Shown here piece by piece: positions 1 to 9,589 of a stretch of DNA of 64,000 bases. Positions within the stretch are counted from its first letter, which is position 1. Each line of letters opens with the position of its first letter. The notes below the pieces were generated by a model, which was given only the letters and a program-made list of their open reading frames with translations, ran no database searches and was not told the origin of the DNA. The position numbers and the translations under genes were made by a program. Source of the stretch: DASZJY01 sp036260255 (GTDB lineage Bacteria; Actinomycetota; Acidimicrobiia; Acidimicrobiales; AC-14); assembly GCA_036260255.1 (NCBI GenBank), contig DATAAF010000075.1, positions 1 to 64,000 of the forward strand. The letters run 5' to 3'.

Positions 1-2
1 GG

Positions 3-1097
3 GGCGCCCGGCGGTCGACGAGGGCGATGGCGGCCGCCCTCGCCTGGCTGGTGGCCGCCTTCGGGCTGCGCTCACTGACGACGAGCGGAGAGCCGACGCT
101 GACGCTCTGGGTCGACGCCGCCGTGCTGCCACTGGTCGTCTTCCTCGTGACCCGCCGGGCGGCGTCGACGTTCGATCGCTGCCGGTCGCTCCTCGGGGCG
201 CTGACCGCCGCCGGCGCCGTTCTCGGCGCCCTCGGCATGGCCCAGAAGCTCTTCGGGTTCGAGCTGGCCTCCCGCGCCGGCGGGCGGCCCCGGTTCGACT
301 CCCTCGTCGGCCAGGTCAGGCCCTCGGGCCCTTACGCCGCCCCCGAGGTGTTCGCCGCCGTCCTCCTCCTGTGCCTCGCCGCGACCTTGTGCTGGACGGC
401 GCTCCGGGGGCCCGCCGCCTACCCGCTCGGGGTGACCGCCGCCGCGCTCGAGGCCGCCGCCATCGGCACGACCCTTTTCCGCGCCGCCTGGCTCGCGGCC
501 GTTGCCGTGGTGGTGTTCGTCGTGGGGCTCCGCCCCCGCCGGCCCGGGCGGGCGGTGGTCGCGGTGGCGGCGATCGGCGTCGCGGTCGTCGCGGTGCTCA
601 CGCGACTCGGCGACAGCGACACCGTCTCGAAGCGGCTCGACGACCGGACCGCCGTCCACGGCCGGATGGCCACGTACGCGGTTGGCGCGGCGCTCTTCCG
701 CGAGGCTCCCCTGTTCGGCATCGGGGTCGACCGGTTCGAAGCGGCGTCACCCTTCCGGGCGCGCGCCTACGTGCAGGGCGTGGCTTCCCTGGACCACCCG
801 CACAGCTCGTACCTGTCGGTGCTCACCGAGCAGGGCCTCTTCGGCTTCGTCCCCTTCCTCGCCGTCTCGGTCGCAGGGTGGTGGTTGGTCCACACGCTCC
901 GGCGACGGGCCACCTCGCCGGACGACGCCCTCGTCGCCGCCGCCGTCGCCGGTGGCGCCTTCGCCTACTGGTTCCTGTCGCTGACCCTCGACCTGCTGCC
1001 CTATGGGCCGTCGAACGCATACCTGGCCCTGCTCCTCGGACTGGCCGCCGCTCGCCTCGACGCCCTCGGTGGTCGGCGGCGCGCCGTCGAGGCGTAG
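3..1097 (+). CDS. O-antigen ligase/polymerase (Wzy-like), 5' truncated
   Basis: This is a multi-pass membrane protein made of many Ala/Val/Leu-rich helices, resembling the O-antigen ligase/Wzy superfamily that polymerises or ligates lipid-linked repeat units at the membrane. The family hallmark, a loop of the type HPHSSYLSVLTEQGLFG, lies near residue 257 counted from the ATG at 27, between C-terminal helices. That ATG is not necessarily the start: the frame stays open to base 3 with no stop, and the 356 residues from it fall short of the usual 400-450, so the N-terminus is probably cut by the window edge. It is followed after 9 bp by the amidotransferase gene on the same strand and begins the visible part of the operon. 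Confidence 0.8.
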   Translation, partial: GARRSTRAMAAALAWLVAAFGLRSLTTSGEPTLTLWVDAAVLPLVVFLVTRRAASTFDRCRSLLGALTAAGAVLGALGMAQKLFGFELASRAGGRPRFDSLVGQVRPSGPYAAPEVFAAVLLLCLAATLCWTALRGPAAYPLGVTAAALEAAAIGTTLFRAAWLAAVAVVVFVVGLRPRRPGRAVVAVAAIGVAVVAVLTRLGDSDTVSKRLDDRTAVHGRMATYAVGAALFREAPLFGIGVDRFEAASPFRARAYVQGVASLDHPHSSYLSVLTEQGLFGFVPFLAVSVAGWWLVHTLRRRATSPDDALVAAAVAGGAFAYWFLSLTLDLLPYGPSNAYLALLLGLAAARLDALGGRRRAVEA

Positions 1098-1106
1098 AGA
1101 GACGCG

Positions 1107-3017
1107 ATGTGCGGCATCGCCGGCGTCCTGGAGTACGGGCGGAACGAGGGAACGGTCACCGCCGGCCTCCTCGACGCGATGGCTCGTGCGCTCGCTCACC
1201 GCGGGCCCGACGGGGAAGGGTTCCACCTCAGCCCCGACCGGCGCCTGGGGCTCGCCCACCGGCGCCTCGCCATCGTCGACCCGTCGGGTGGGGCCCAGCC
1301 CATGTTCGGCGAGGGCGGGACGTGCCTGGTCTTCAACGGCGAGATCTACAACTATCCCCAGCTCCGCGACCAGCTCGTGGGCGCCGGTGCCCGGTTCCGC
1401 ACGACGTGCGACACCGAGGTGATCCTCCACCTCTACGCACGTCACCAGGACGCCTGCCTGCAGTACCTCAACGGCATGTTCGCCTTCGCCTTGTGGGACC
1501 CCGCCCGCCAGCGACTCCTCCTCGCCCGTGACCGCCTGGGGGAGAAGCCCCTCTACTGGACGGAGGCTTCGGGCCGGCTGATCTTCGGCTCGGAGATCAA
1601 GGCGGTGCTCGAGCACCCCTCCGTGCAACCGGCGGTGAACGAGGGTGCCGTCCCCGGCTACCTCGCCAACCTCGTCGTCCCCGCGCCCCACACGCTCTAC
1701 CGCGGCATCTACAAGCTGCCGCCCGCCACGATGGCGACCTGCGACCGGAGGGGCGTCCGCGTCACCCGGTACTGGAGCCTGTTCGGGACGCGCCGGTGGT
1801 CGCCGTCCCCGCCGGCGGAGGCCGCCGCCACCGTCAGATCGCTGCTCCACCGCTCGGTCCGCGAGCGCCTCATGAGCGACGTCCCGGTGGGCGTGCTGCT
1901 CAGCGGAGGGCTCGACTCGACGACCCTGCTGGCGCTGCTGCACGAGGACGGGCGTCCGCTCCCCACCTTCTCGGTCGGGTTCAGTGACGGGGACGGGATC
2001 GACGAGCGAGCCGAGGCGCGCTGGGTGGCCGAGCACTACGGGAGCGACCACCACGAGGTCAGCGTGAGCGAGAGCGAGGCCCTGCGCTTCCTCCCTCGGC
2101 TGATCCACCACCAGGACGAACCGCTGGCCGACCCCGTGTGCATCCCTCTCCACTTCGTCTGCGAGCTCGCCCGGCGGAACGGCGTCAAGGTCGTCCTGGC
2201 GGGCGAAGGGGCCGACGAGACGTTCTGGGGCTACTCGCGGTACCGCAGGATCCTTGGCCGCTGGCGGTGGATGCGGGCGGTCCTCGCGCTCCCGGGGCCT
2301 CTCCGGGGCCTCGTTCCACGAGTGCTGCCGCCGGGGCGCCACCCGCACCTCCGGGACCTGCTCGACGGTCTGGCCGCCGGTCGTCCACTGCCCATGCACT
2401 ACCCGCTCGGCCTCTCCGGGTGGCACCGCCGGCTCGTCCTCGCGTCCCCCGCGGGCGACACCGGCTGGCCCGGCTCCGGCCGCTCGGACGACGAGGACCC
2501 CCTCGAGGCGCTCGCCTTCGACACCCAGGAGTACGAGTTCGGCACCCGCCTCCCCGAGCTCCTCCTGATGCGCATCGACCGGCTCTCGATGGCGAACGGG
2601 GTGGAAGCCCGCGTGCCCTTCCTCGACCCGGCGCTGGTGGAGTACGCCTACCGCCTCCCTCTCTCCCACAAGATCGACGCCGGCGAGACGAAGATCGTGC
2701 TCAAGCGGGCGGTGTGCGACATCGTCCCTCCCAGGGTCCGGGAGCGCCCGAAGCAGGGCTTCGGCGCGCCGATCTCGGCCTGGTTCGGCACCCGCCTGGG
2801 CGTCGTCCTCGAGCGGATGCTCGCCGACGAGGGGGTCGCCCGGTACTTCGACGCGGGCGGCATCCGCCGCGCCCTGGCCGCCCACCGGTCAGGCACGCAC
2901 CGCAACGAGTTCGTGCTGTGGCCGATCCTGAACTTCGCCTTGTGGCACCGCCACTGGGTGGCCGGTGAGAGCCTCGAGCCCGTCCTCGACGGCCTGGCGG
3001 GCGTCGGAGCCCGATGA
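1107..3017 (+). CDS. asnB: Asparagine synthase (glutamine-hydrolysing), EPS-associated
   Basis: A 636-residue, two-domain glutamine amidotransferase. The N-terminal Ntn-type glutaminase begins MCGIAG, so Cys2 is the nucleophile after Met removal, and carries NGEIYNY and the GPDGEG motif. The C-terminal synthetase domain has the PP-loop SGGLDS at residues 266-271 and the later EGADE segment. The length is normal for the family. AsnB-type enzymes in polysaccharide loci often amidate a sugar carboxylate instead of making asparagine; the neighbouring amino-sugar genes make that the better guess here, as an inference. The gene starts 9 bp after the Wzy-like gene and overlaps the next gene by 4 bases (ATGA). 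Confidence 0.93.
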   Translation: MCGIAGVLEYGRNEGTVTAGLLDAMARALAHRGPDGEGFHLSPDRRLGLAHRRLAIVDPSGGAQPMFGEGGTCLVFNGEIYNYPQLRDQLVGAGARFRTTCDTEVILHLYARHQDACLQYLNGMFAFALWDPARQRLLLARDRLGEKPLYWTEASGRLIFGSEIKAVLEHPSVQPAVNEGAVPGYLANLVVPAPHTLYRGIYKLPPATMATCDRRGVRVTRYWSLFGTRRWSPSPPAEAAATVRSLLHRSVRERLMSDVPVGVLLSGGLDSTTLLALLHEDGRPLPTFSVGFSDGDGIDERAEARWVAEHYGSDHHEVSVSESEALRFLPRLIHHQDEPLADPVCIPLHFVCELARRNGVKVVLAGEGADETFWGYSRYRRILGRWRWMRAVLALPGPLRGLVPRVLPPGRHPHLRDLLDGLAAGRPLPMHYPLGLSGWHRRLVLASPAGDTGWPGSGRSDDEDPLEALAFDTQEYEFGTRLPELLLMRIDRLSMANGVEARVPFLDPALVEYAYRLPLSHKIDAGETKIVLKRAVCDIVPPRVRERPKQGFGAPISAWFGTRLGVVLERMLADEGVARYFDAGGIRRALAAHRSGTHRNEFVLWPILNFALWHRHWVAGESLEPVLDGLAGVGAR

Positions 3018-4993
3018 CGCCGGCCGCCTCCGTACCGCCGGTTCGGCCGAGGGTGCCGACGCGGGCGCGTCGTCGGTTGGCGTTGGCCCGGTCGCTGCCT
3101 CCGGGACTGGTCGCGGCCGAGGCGGCATGGCGGGGAGCGCGCGCAGGGGTGCAGGCGTGGAGCCGGGCGCGCCACCGGGCGCGCCGGCTCCCGCCGGCTC
3201 CGGACCGGCCCGGCAGGGGGATCACGCCGTTTCTCCTGAGGGACCAGAGGCTCCCTGCGCTGCAGGCGGTGTCGCCGGCGCAGCGCGAGGCCTGCCTGGA
3301 GGAGGCCCGCGCCGCGCTGGACGGGCGGTTCCACATCCTGTCGTTCGGGCTCGTCCCCTTCGGAGTCCCCGTCCGGTGGCAGGCCGATCCGGTCGCCGGG
3401 GCCGAGTGGCCTCGTGTGCACCACCGGGCGATCGGGCCGCTGCCGGGCCGGGCCGACATCAAGGTCCCCTGGGAGGCCAGCCGGCTGCACTGGCTGTTGG
3501 CGCTCGTGCGCGCCGCCCGCTACACCGACGACCCGGCGTTCATCGAGGGCGCCCGGGAGCTCCTCGGCGGCTGGGCCGCCGCCAACCCACCCGGCACGGG
3601 CGTCAACTGGGCCAACGCCATGGAGGCGGGCGTCCGGGCGGTGAACCTCGCCTGGGCGGCGGAGATCTGCGGAGACCGCGACCCTCGGCTCGTCGAGCTG
3701 GCCGCCGTCCTCCTCCGCCAGCACGGCTGGCACATCGTCGAGAACCTCGAGTACTCCCCGCGGCTCACCAGCAACCACTACCTCGCCGACGTCGTGGGCC
3801 TGGTGCACGCCGGGGCCGCCCTTCGCCACACCGGCGTCGGACGGGCCTGGCTCCGCTTCGGCGCCACCAGCCTGCAGCGCGAGGTGCTCAAGCAGTTCCG
3901 TCCCGACGGGATGAACTTCGAGTCCTCGACCGGGTACCACCGTCTCTCCACCGAGCTCGTCCTCTTCGGCCTCTTCGCTCTCCGCCAGGTCGGGTGGACG
4001 GTCAGGTCCGAGGTGCTGGACCGCTTCGGCCGTGCCCTGGACGGCCTGGCCGCCATCACCTCGCCCGACGGCCGCATCCCCGCCGTCGGCGACGAGGACA
4101 GCGGGGTCGTCGTCAACCTCGCCTCGGGCCGGGAGCCACGCGACCCCTCATTGCTCCTCGAAGCCGGTGACCGCCTGCTCGGCGGGCCGGGAAGCACCGC
4201 CGCACCGACCGTGGTGGCGTCCTCGCCGCCCGGGTCGGACGCTGCGCGGGCCCGTCGCCGAGGTCCGTGCGCCTTCCCGCTGTCGGGCATCTACGTGCTC
4301 GAGGACGCCGACCTCTGGTGCCTGCTCGACTGCGGGGGCGTGGGCCAGCGGGGCAACGGCGGCCACGCCCACAACGACACGTTGTCGTTCGTCCTTTTCG
4401 CCCGCGGTCGTGAGATCGTCACCGACCCGGGCACCTACACCTACACCGGCGACCCCGCCGCACGCGACGACTTCCGCCGGACGCGAGCCCACTCCACCGT
4501 GGAGATCGACGGAAAGGAGATCAACCGCTTCGTCGACGGTCGCCTGTTCACCCTCGTCGACGAGGACCGTCCCGCCTGCGAGGCGGTCGAGCTGGGCGGC
4601 GGGCGGCAGCGGGTGACCGCCCGCCATCACGGCTACTCGAAGCTTGCCGACCCGGTAGTGCACCGCCGCACCTGGGAGCTCTCGGGCGGAGCGCTGACCG
4701 TGCGGGACCACCTCGAATGCCGCGGCGAACACCAGGCGGTGGTCACCTTCCCGCTGGCCGAGGGCGCGAGGGTGGTCGGCGCCGACCCGTCGAGGACGCG
4801 CCTGCGCGCCGCCGACGTCGAGATCGCGGTGGTTCAGATCGACGGACCGGCGCTGCGGCTCCGGCCCGAGCCGGGCGCCGTCTCGCCGGGGTACGGCTCG
4901 TGCCGGCCGACGGTCGACCTGCGGGCCCGGCTCGGGTTCCACGGCCCGGTGACGTGGGCGTTCCGGTTCTCCGTCGGGGGCGTCGGCCGGTGA
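3014..4993 (+). CDS. Heparinase II/III family (alginate lyase-like) protein
   Basis: A 659-residue protein with the two-part layout of heparinase II/III polysaccharide lyases: an alpha/alpha-toroid half (about residues 100-370) and a C-terminal beta-sandwich half carrying the family signature GNGGHAHNDTLSF followed by a DPGTYTYTGD segment. These enzymes cleave uronic-acid-containing polymers by beta-elimination. No signal peptide is visible: the N-terminus is Arg/Pro-rich, so either it is cytoplasmic or export is not obvious. Inside an EPS operon it may trim or release the polymer, or act on lipid-linked intermediates; that role is inferred. It overlaps asnB by 4 bases and the next glycosyltransferase by 4 bases (GTGA). 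Confidence 0.85.
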   Translation: MTPAASVPPVRPRVPTRARRRLALARSLPPGLVAAEAAWRGARAGVQAWSRARHRARRLPPAPDRPGRGITPFLLRDQRLPALQAVSPAQREACLEEARAALDGRFHILSFGLVPFGVPVRWQADPVAGAEWPRVHHRAIGPLPGRADIKVPWEASRLHWLLALVRAARYTDDPAFIEGARELLGGWAAANPPGTGVNWANAMEAGVRAVNLAWAAEICGDRDPRLVELAAVLLRQHGWHIVENLEYSPRLTSNHYLADVVGLVHAGAALRHTGVGRAWLRFGATSLQREVLKQFRPDGMNFESSTGYHRLSTELVLFGLFALRQVGWTVRSEVLDRFGRALDGLAAITSPDGRIPAVGDEDSGVVVNLASGREPRDPSLLLEAGDRLLGGPGSTAAPTVVASSPPGSDAARARRRGPCAFPLSGIYVLEDADLWCLLDCGGVGQRGNGGHAHNDTLSFVLFARGREIVTDPGTYTYTGDPAARDDFRRTRAHSTVEIDGKEINRFVDGRLFTLVDEDRPACEAVELGGGRQRVTARHHGYSKLADPVVHRRTWELSGGALTVRDHLECRGEHQAVVTFPLAEGARVVGADPSRTRLRAADVEIAVVQIDGPALRLRPEPGAVSPGYGSCRPTVDLRARLGFHGPVTWAFRFSVGGVGR

Positions 4994-6180
4994 ACGTCCT
5001 CATGGCGGTCGTCTCCGACATCACGACCGACGCCCGGGTCCGGAGGGAGGCGAAGGCGCTGGCCCGGCAGGGGCACCACGTGCGTGTCGTCGCCTTCGAC
5101 TACGGCATCCGGCGGCCCCAGACCCGGCATGAGGACGGCGTGGAGCTCGTCCTCTTCCCGTTCCCGGCCCGGGGGTCACGCCTGGCGAGACGGCTGCTCG
5201 GCGCCGCCCGCTACTGCCTTCGCGCCGGGCGAACGATCCTCGGCACCCGGGCGGACGTCTACCACGCCCACAACCTCCATCTCGCCGTCCCGTGCGCTCT
5301 GGCCGTCCGGCCGAGGGCGCACCTCGTGTACGACGCCCACGAGCTGGTCGCAGCTCGACAGCAGGGGGTGGCCCGCCGGCTCACCGAGCACTACGAGCGG
5401 GCGATCTGGACGCGGGCGTCAGCCGTCATCACCACGAACGAGTCGCGCGCCCGCCACCTGCGGCAGCACTACGGCCCACCCTCCCCCGTCGTCGTGGGCA
5501 ACTACCCCGAGGCACCCGCGCCCGCCCCGGCGGTCGACCTGCGAGGACGTCTGGGCATCGGGGGTGACCGCCGGATCCTCGTCTACCAGGGCGGGCTCTA
5601 CACCTCGGCCCGCTGCTTCGAGGTGGTCGCCGCCGCCCTCGGCCTCCTCCCCCACTGGCACTGGGTGCTGATCGGGTTCGGGAGTGAGCGAGCGAAGGCG
5701 GACATCCAGCGGATCGTCGAGGACGCCGGGATCTCGGCCCGCGCCCACCTGCTGCCTCCGGTGCCGGTGGAGCAGCTCCTCGGCTTGACCGCCGCCGCCG
5801 ACGCCGGCCTCGTGCCGCTACGCCCCACGAACCTCAACAACTACCTGGGCGACACCAACAAGCTCTTCGAGTACCTGGTCGCCGGCATCCCCGCCGTGGG
5901 GAGCGACTTCCCCGAGATCCGGCGGGTGATCGTGAACGGACCCTTCGGACCGGTGGGCGCCGTCTTCGATCCCGACGACGTCGAGTCCGTCGTCCGGGCC
6001 CTGGTGGAGGTCGAGGCCGCGCTGACCGACCTCAAGGCGGTGGCGGGCCGCGCCGGACGGGCCCTCTACACCTGGGAGAAGGAGAGCGAGAAGCTCGTGA
6101 CGCTCTACGACCGGCTGGAGCTCGGTTCGACGGCGCCGATCGCCGGGCCGAGCGCTCCGGCCCTGGTGTCATCGCCATGA
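4990..6180 (+). CDS. Glycosyltransferase family 4
   Basis: A 396-residue GT-B fold glycosyltransferase that should transfer a nucleotide-sugar residue to the growing lipid-linked repeat unit at the cytoplasmic membrane face. The N-terminal domain reads MAVVSDITTDARVRREAKAL, and the C-terminal domain has the GT4 donor-site pattern TNKLFEYLVAGIP with the conserved Glu. The frame is open further upstream, but the GTG at 4990 overlaps the stop of the heparinase-like gene (GTGA) and begins exactly at the first beta-strand, so it was chosen. The donor sugar cannot be told from sequence. Confidence 0.88.
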   Translation: MNVLMAVVSDITTDARVRREAKALARQGHHVRVVAFDYGIRRPQTRHEDGVELVLFPFPARGSRLARRLLGAARYCLRAGRTILGTRADVYHAHNLHLAVPCALAVRPRAHLVYDAHELVAARQQGVARRLTEHYERAIWTRASAVITTNESRARHLRQHYGPPSPVVVGNYPEAPAPAPAVDLRGRLGIGGDRRILVYQGGLYTSARCFEVVAAALGLLPHWHWVLIGFGSERAKADIQRIVEDAGISARAHLLPPVPVEQLLGLTAAADAGLVPLRPTNLNNYLGDTNKLFEYLVAGIPAVGSDFPEIRRVIVNGPFGPVGAVFDPDDVESVVRALVEVEAALTDLKAVAGRAGRALYTWEKESEKLVTLYDRLELGSTAPIAGPSAPALVSSP

Positions 6181-8423
6181 AGGCCGTGCTCTTCAGCGCC
6201 CATCACGGAGAGGTCCGCGTCGACGACATCCCGGCGCCGCTGCCCATGCCCGGCGGGGTGCTGATCGCCAACGCCTACTCGCTGATCAGCGCGGGCACGG
6301 AACGTTCACGCGTCCGGACCGGGCAGCAGAGCCTCGTCGGCAAGGCGCGGAAGCGACCGGACCAGCTGAAGCAGGTCGCCACCGCCCTGCGCCAGACCGG
6401 CCCCCGGGAGACCTACCGGATGGTGACCGACCGGCTGACCGTGCCGAGCCTCATGGGCTACAGCTGCGCAGGGACGGCGGTGGAGGTGGGCGCAGGGGTC
6501 GACGGCATACAGGCGGGGTCGCTGGTCGCCGCCGCCGGCGGCGGGTACGCGAATCACGCCGAGGTCGTCTGGGTCCCCGCCAACCTGTGCGTGCCCGTCC
6601 CCGAGGGGGTGGAGGCGCGGTGGGCGGCGTTCGCGACGGTCGGGGCCATCGCGCTCCACGGCATCCACCAGGCGGGCGTCGAGCCCGGTTCACGGGTCGC
6701 CGTCATCGGCCTCGGGCTGGTGGGCCAGCTCACCGTCCGCCTCCTCGGCGCCTACGGCTACGAGGCGGTCGGGATCGACTCCGATCCGACGATGGTCGAG
6801 CTGGCGCGGGCCGGCGGCTCGCGGGCCCTCCACCGGCACCAGGACGGCCTGGAAGCGGCCGTGCTCGCCTCGTGGGACGGGAGCGGTGGCGACGCGGTGA
6901 TCGTCGCCGCGGCGACGCGGAGCGGCGACCCGGTGGAGCTGGCCGGCCGGCTGGCGCGCGACCGCGCCACCGTGGTCGTCGTCGGCGACGTGGCGGTCAC
7001 GCCCCCCCGGCCGAGCTTCTACGGCAAGGAGCTGACCGTACGGTACTCCCGGTCCTACGGGCCCGGTCGCTACGACCCCGTCTACGAAGAAGGAGGCGTT
7101 CCCTACCCGGCGGGCTACGTGCCGTGGACGGAACGACGCAACATGGCCGAGGTGCTCCGCCTCCTGGCCGCGGGGTCGCTCGAGCTCGAGTCGCTGCAGC
7201 CGGTTGTCTTCCCCGTCGACGAGGCCGCCGAGGCCTACGCCCGCCTGGACAAGGGGGCCGAGCCCCGCCGGGTCGCCATCCTTCTCTCGTACCCGAACAG
7301 CCGGAGCTCCGCCCCGCCGACCGCGCAGGGGGCCGAGGTCCGCCCGCTCCCGAGGGCCGCACCTCCTCGTCGACCGTCCTCCACGGTGCGGATCGGCGCA
7401 CTGGGTGCGGGGTCGTTCCCCGCTCGCATGCTCTTTCCACACGTGGCGCGCCAATCCGACGTCGTCCTGTCGTGGGTCGCCTCCGCCAGCGGCGTGTCGG
7501 CCGCCCACCAGGCGCGCCGGTGGGGGTTCGAGCGGGCGGTCAGCGGCCTCGACGACGGGTTGCAGGGCGACGCCACCGACTGCGTCATGGTCCTCACCCG
7601 CCACGACAGCCACGCCCGGTACGCGGTCGACGTCCTCCGGAGGGGTCTGACGCTCTTCTGCGAGAAGCCGCTGGCGCTCGACGAGGAGGAGCTGGAGGCG
7701 GTGGCCGAAGCGTGGCTCGTCCGGGGAGGCCCCGCCATGGTCGGTTTCAACCGGCGCTTCGCCCCGGCCACCCGCCGGCTCAAGGAGGCCGTCTCAGGGC
7801 AGGGCCCGGTCCAGATCGGCTACCGGATCTTCGCCGGCGCCCTGCCCCCACGGCACTGGGTGCTCGACCAGGCGAACGGTGGCCGCATCCTGGGAGAGGT
7901 CTGCCACTTCGTCGACACCGCCGGCTTCCTCACCGGCACCCGCCCCGTGTCGGTCGCGGCATGGGGCTCCCCGCTCTCGACCGACGGCACCGCGCCCCAG
8001 AGCGTCACCGCCGTCGTGACCTACGCCGACGGGTCGACCGCCTCCATCCTCTACGGCGGCTCCACACCGGCGGGCGCGCCCAAGGAGCTCCTGGAGGTCG
8101 CCGGCGACGGGGTGGCGGCGAGGATGGACGACTTCCGCTCCCTCGACGTCTGGTCCCGGCGGACGCGACGCCAGGTGTACAGGAAGGCCTCGAAGGGCCA
8201 CCAGGAGGAGATGCACGGGCTCCTCGCGCTGGTGCGGGGCGCGGCGGTGCCGGAGGCCGACTTCCGCCAGTCCCTCTGGACGTCCCTTGCGACGTGTCGG
8301 CTGGCGTCCGCGGTCGACACCGGCAGGGCGGTGACGGTCGAGCCGGCCACGCCGTCCCTGTCCCAGGCCCTCGGCGCCGATCCGGGCTCCGATGTCGGGA
8401 ACGAGCGGGCGGTGGCCAATTGA
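6177..8423 (+). CDS. Fused medium-chain dehydrogenase / Gfo-Idh-MocA oxidoreductase
   Basis: A 748-residue bi-domain oxidoreductase. Residues 1-370 form a zinc-type alcohol dehydrogenase-like (MDR) unit with a GLGLVG NAD-binding turn near 178. After a Pro/Arg-rich linker, residues 405-720 form a Gfo/Idh/MocA unit starting with GALGAGSFP and containing EKPLA at 496-500. The start of the MDR half lacks an obvious catalytic-zinc Cys/His set. Such fusions recur in EPS clusters next to heparinase-like and AsnB-like genes, but I know of no proven reaction; an oxidation/reduction or epimerisation of a sugar is inferred. It overlaps its neighbours by 4 bases on both sides (ATGA upstream, TTGA downstream). 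Confidence 0.87.
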   Translation: MKAVLFSAHHGEVRVDDIPAPLPMPGGVLIANAYSLISAGTERSRVRTGQQSLVGKARKRPDQLKQVATALRQTGPRETYRMVTDRLTVPSLMGYSCAGTAVEVGAGVDGIQAGSLVAAAGGGYANHAEVVWVPANLCVPVPEGVEARWAAFATVGAIALHGIHQAGVEPGSRVAVIGLGLVGQLTVRLLGAYGYEAVGIDSDPTMVELARAGGSRALHRHQDGLEAAVLASWDGSGGDAVIVAAATRSGDPVELAGRLARDRATVVVVGDVAVTPPRPSFYGKELTVRYSRSYGPGRYDPVYEEGGVPYPAGYVPWTERRNMAEVLRLLAAGSLELESLQPVVFPVDEAAEAYARLDKGAEPRRVAILLSYPNSRSSAPPTAQGAEVRPLPRAAPPRRPSSTVRIGALGAGSFPARMLFPHVARQSDVVLSWVASASGVSAAHQARRWGFERAVSGLDDGLQGDATDCVMVLTRHDSHARYAVDVLRRGLTLFCEKPLALDEEELEAVAEAWLVRGGPAMVGFNRRFAPATRRLKEAVSGQGPVQIGYRIFAGALPPRHWVLDQANGGRILGEVCHFVDTAGFLTGTRPVSVAAWGSPLSTDGTAPQSVTAVVTYADGSTASILYGGSTPAGAPKELLEVAGDGVAARMDDFRSLDVWSRRTRRQVYRKASKGHQEEMHGLLALVRGAAVPEADFRQSLWTSLATCRLASAVDTGRAVTVEPATPSLSQALGADPGSDVGNERAVAN

Positions 8424-9589
8424 AGCCGCTCCTCGTGTTCGGAGCCCGGCCGAACTTCATGAAGACCGCCCCGCTGTACCGGGCCATGCGGGCGGCCGGC
8501 GGGTTCGACCCCGTGCTCGTCCACACCGGCCAGCACTTCGACCGGGCCATGTCCGACGACTTCATCACCGCCCTCGAGCTGCCCGCGCCCGACGTGCACC
8601 TCGGAGTCGGCCCCGGGTCCCAGGCCTGGCAGCTCGCGGAGATCATCAAGCGGATGGAGGCGGTCCTCCTCGAGGTCCGTCCCGATCTCACCGTCGTCGT
8701 GGGTGACGTCAGCTCGACGTTGGCCGCCGCCCTCGTTTCGGTGACGCTCGACATCCCCGTCGCCCATGTGGAGGCCGGGTTGCGGAGCAGGGACGAGGCC
8801 ATGCCCGAGGAGCGCAACCGGATGCTCGTCGACCGGGTCTCCTCGTACCTCTTCACCCCGTCGGCCGATGCCGGCGAGAACCTGGCCGCCGAGGGGATCC
8901 CCACGGACCGGGTCTTCCACGTCGGCAACGTGATGATCGACTCCCTGCACTGGGTGCTCCCTCGGCTCTCCCTCGCCGCCACCCGAAAGAAGATGGGGGT
9001 GGGGGCAGGCCGCTACGGCGTGGTGACCCTGCACCGGCCCACCAACGTCGACGACCCGGCGACCTTGGGCCGACTGATCGGCGCGCTGGCCGAGGTCGCC
9101 GTCCGGCTCCCGCTGTTCTTCCCGCTCCACCCGCGCACGCGCCGACGCATCGACGAGATGGACATCGACCTCCGTCGCATGGCGATCAGGGCCCTGCCCC
9201 CGGTCGGCTACCCGGACTTCATCGCCCTCCTGGCCGGCGCGTCGCTCGTGTTGACCGACTCGGGCGGGGTCCAGGAGGAGGCGACGGTGCTCGGAGCACC
9301 CTGCCTGACGCTGCGCGACAACACCGAGCGGCCGGTGACGATCCTCTGCGGCGGGAACGAGCTCGTCGGTCGCGATCCCGAGCGGATCGTCGCCGCCGCC
9401 CGCCGGCGGCTCGCCGCACCGAGGATCGCGACGGCGCGTCCGCCCTTGTGGGACGGCCGGGCGGCCGAGCGCATCGTCGACGTGCTCGCCGACATCCCGC
9501 CCACGACGGCTTCGACGGCGGGCTCGTCCGCCCACGGCGGGCTTGACCGCACGTCGGAGACCCGTGTGCTCGAGGAAACGGTCCGTTGA
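8420..9589 (+). CDS. wecB: UDP-N-acetylglucosamine 2-epimerase (non-hydrolysing)
   Basis: A 389-residue enzyme that interconverts UDP-GlcNAc and UDP-ManNAc, or the same C2 centre of a 2,3-diacetamido uronic acid as in WbpI/WlbD. Family motifs are present: GARPNFMKTAPL at the start, HTGQHFD, HVEAGLRS, PEERNR, and LTDSGGVQEEATVLGAPC. The start is a TTG at 8420 that overlaps the preceding stop (TTGA), immediately before the first beta-strand; longer upstream extensions of the frame are only shadows of the previous gene. The dehydrogenase/acyltransferase/aminotransferase trio downstream makes the WbpI-like role as likely as WecB. Confidence 0.9.
   Translation: MKPLLVFGARPNFMKTAPLYRAMRAAGGFDPVLVHTGQHFDRAMSDDFITALELPAPDVHLGVGPGSQAWQLAEIIKRMEAVLLEVRPDLTVVVGDVSSTLAAALVSVTLDIPVAHVEAGLRSRDEAMPEERNRMLVDRVSSYLFTPSADAGENLAAEGIPTDRVFHVGNVMIDSLHWVLPRLSLAATRKKMGVGAGRYGVVTLHRPTNVDDPATLGRLIGALAEVAVRLPLFFPLHPRTRRRIDEMDIDLRRMAIRALPPVGYPDFIALLAGASLVLTDSGGVQEEATVLGAPCLTLRDNTERPVTILCGGNELVGRDPERIVAAARRRLAAPRIATARPPLWDGRAAERIVDVLADIPPTTASTAGSSAHGGLDRTSETRVLEETVR

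Noticed and set aside
747..2885. Long open frame on the minus strand opposite the Wzy-like and asnB genes
   Set aside because: It runs opposite a well-supported gene and encodes low-complexity Arg/Gly/Pro/Glu text, as expected from third-position GC bias.
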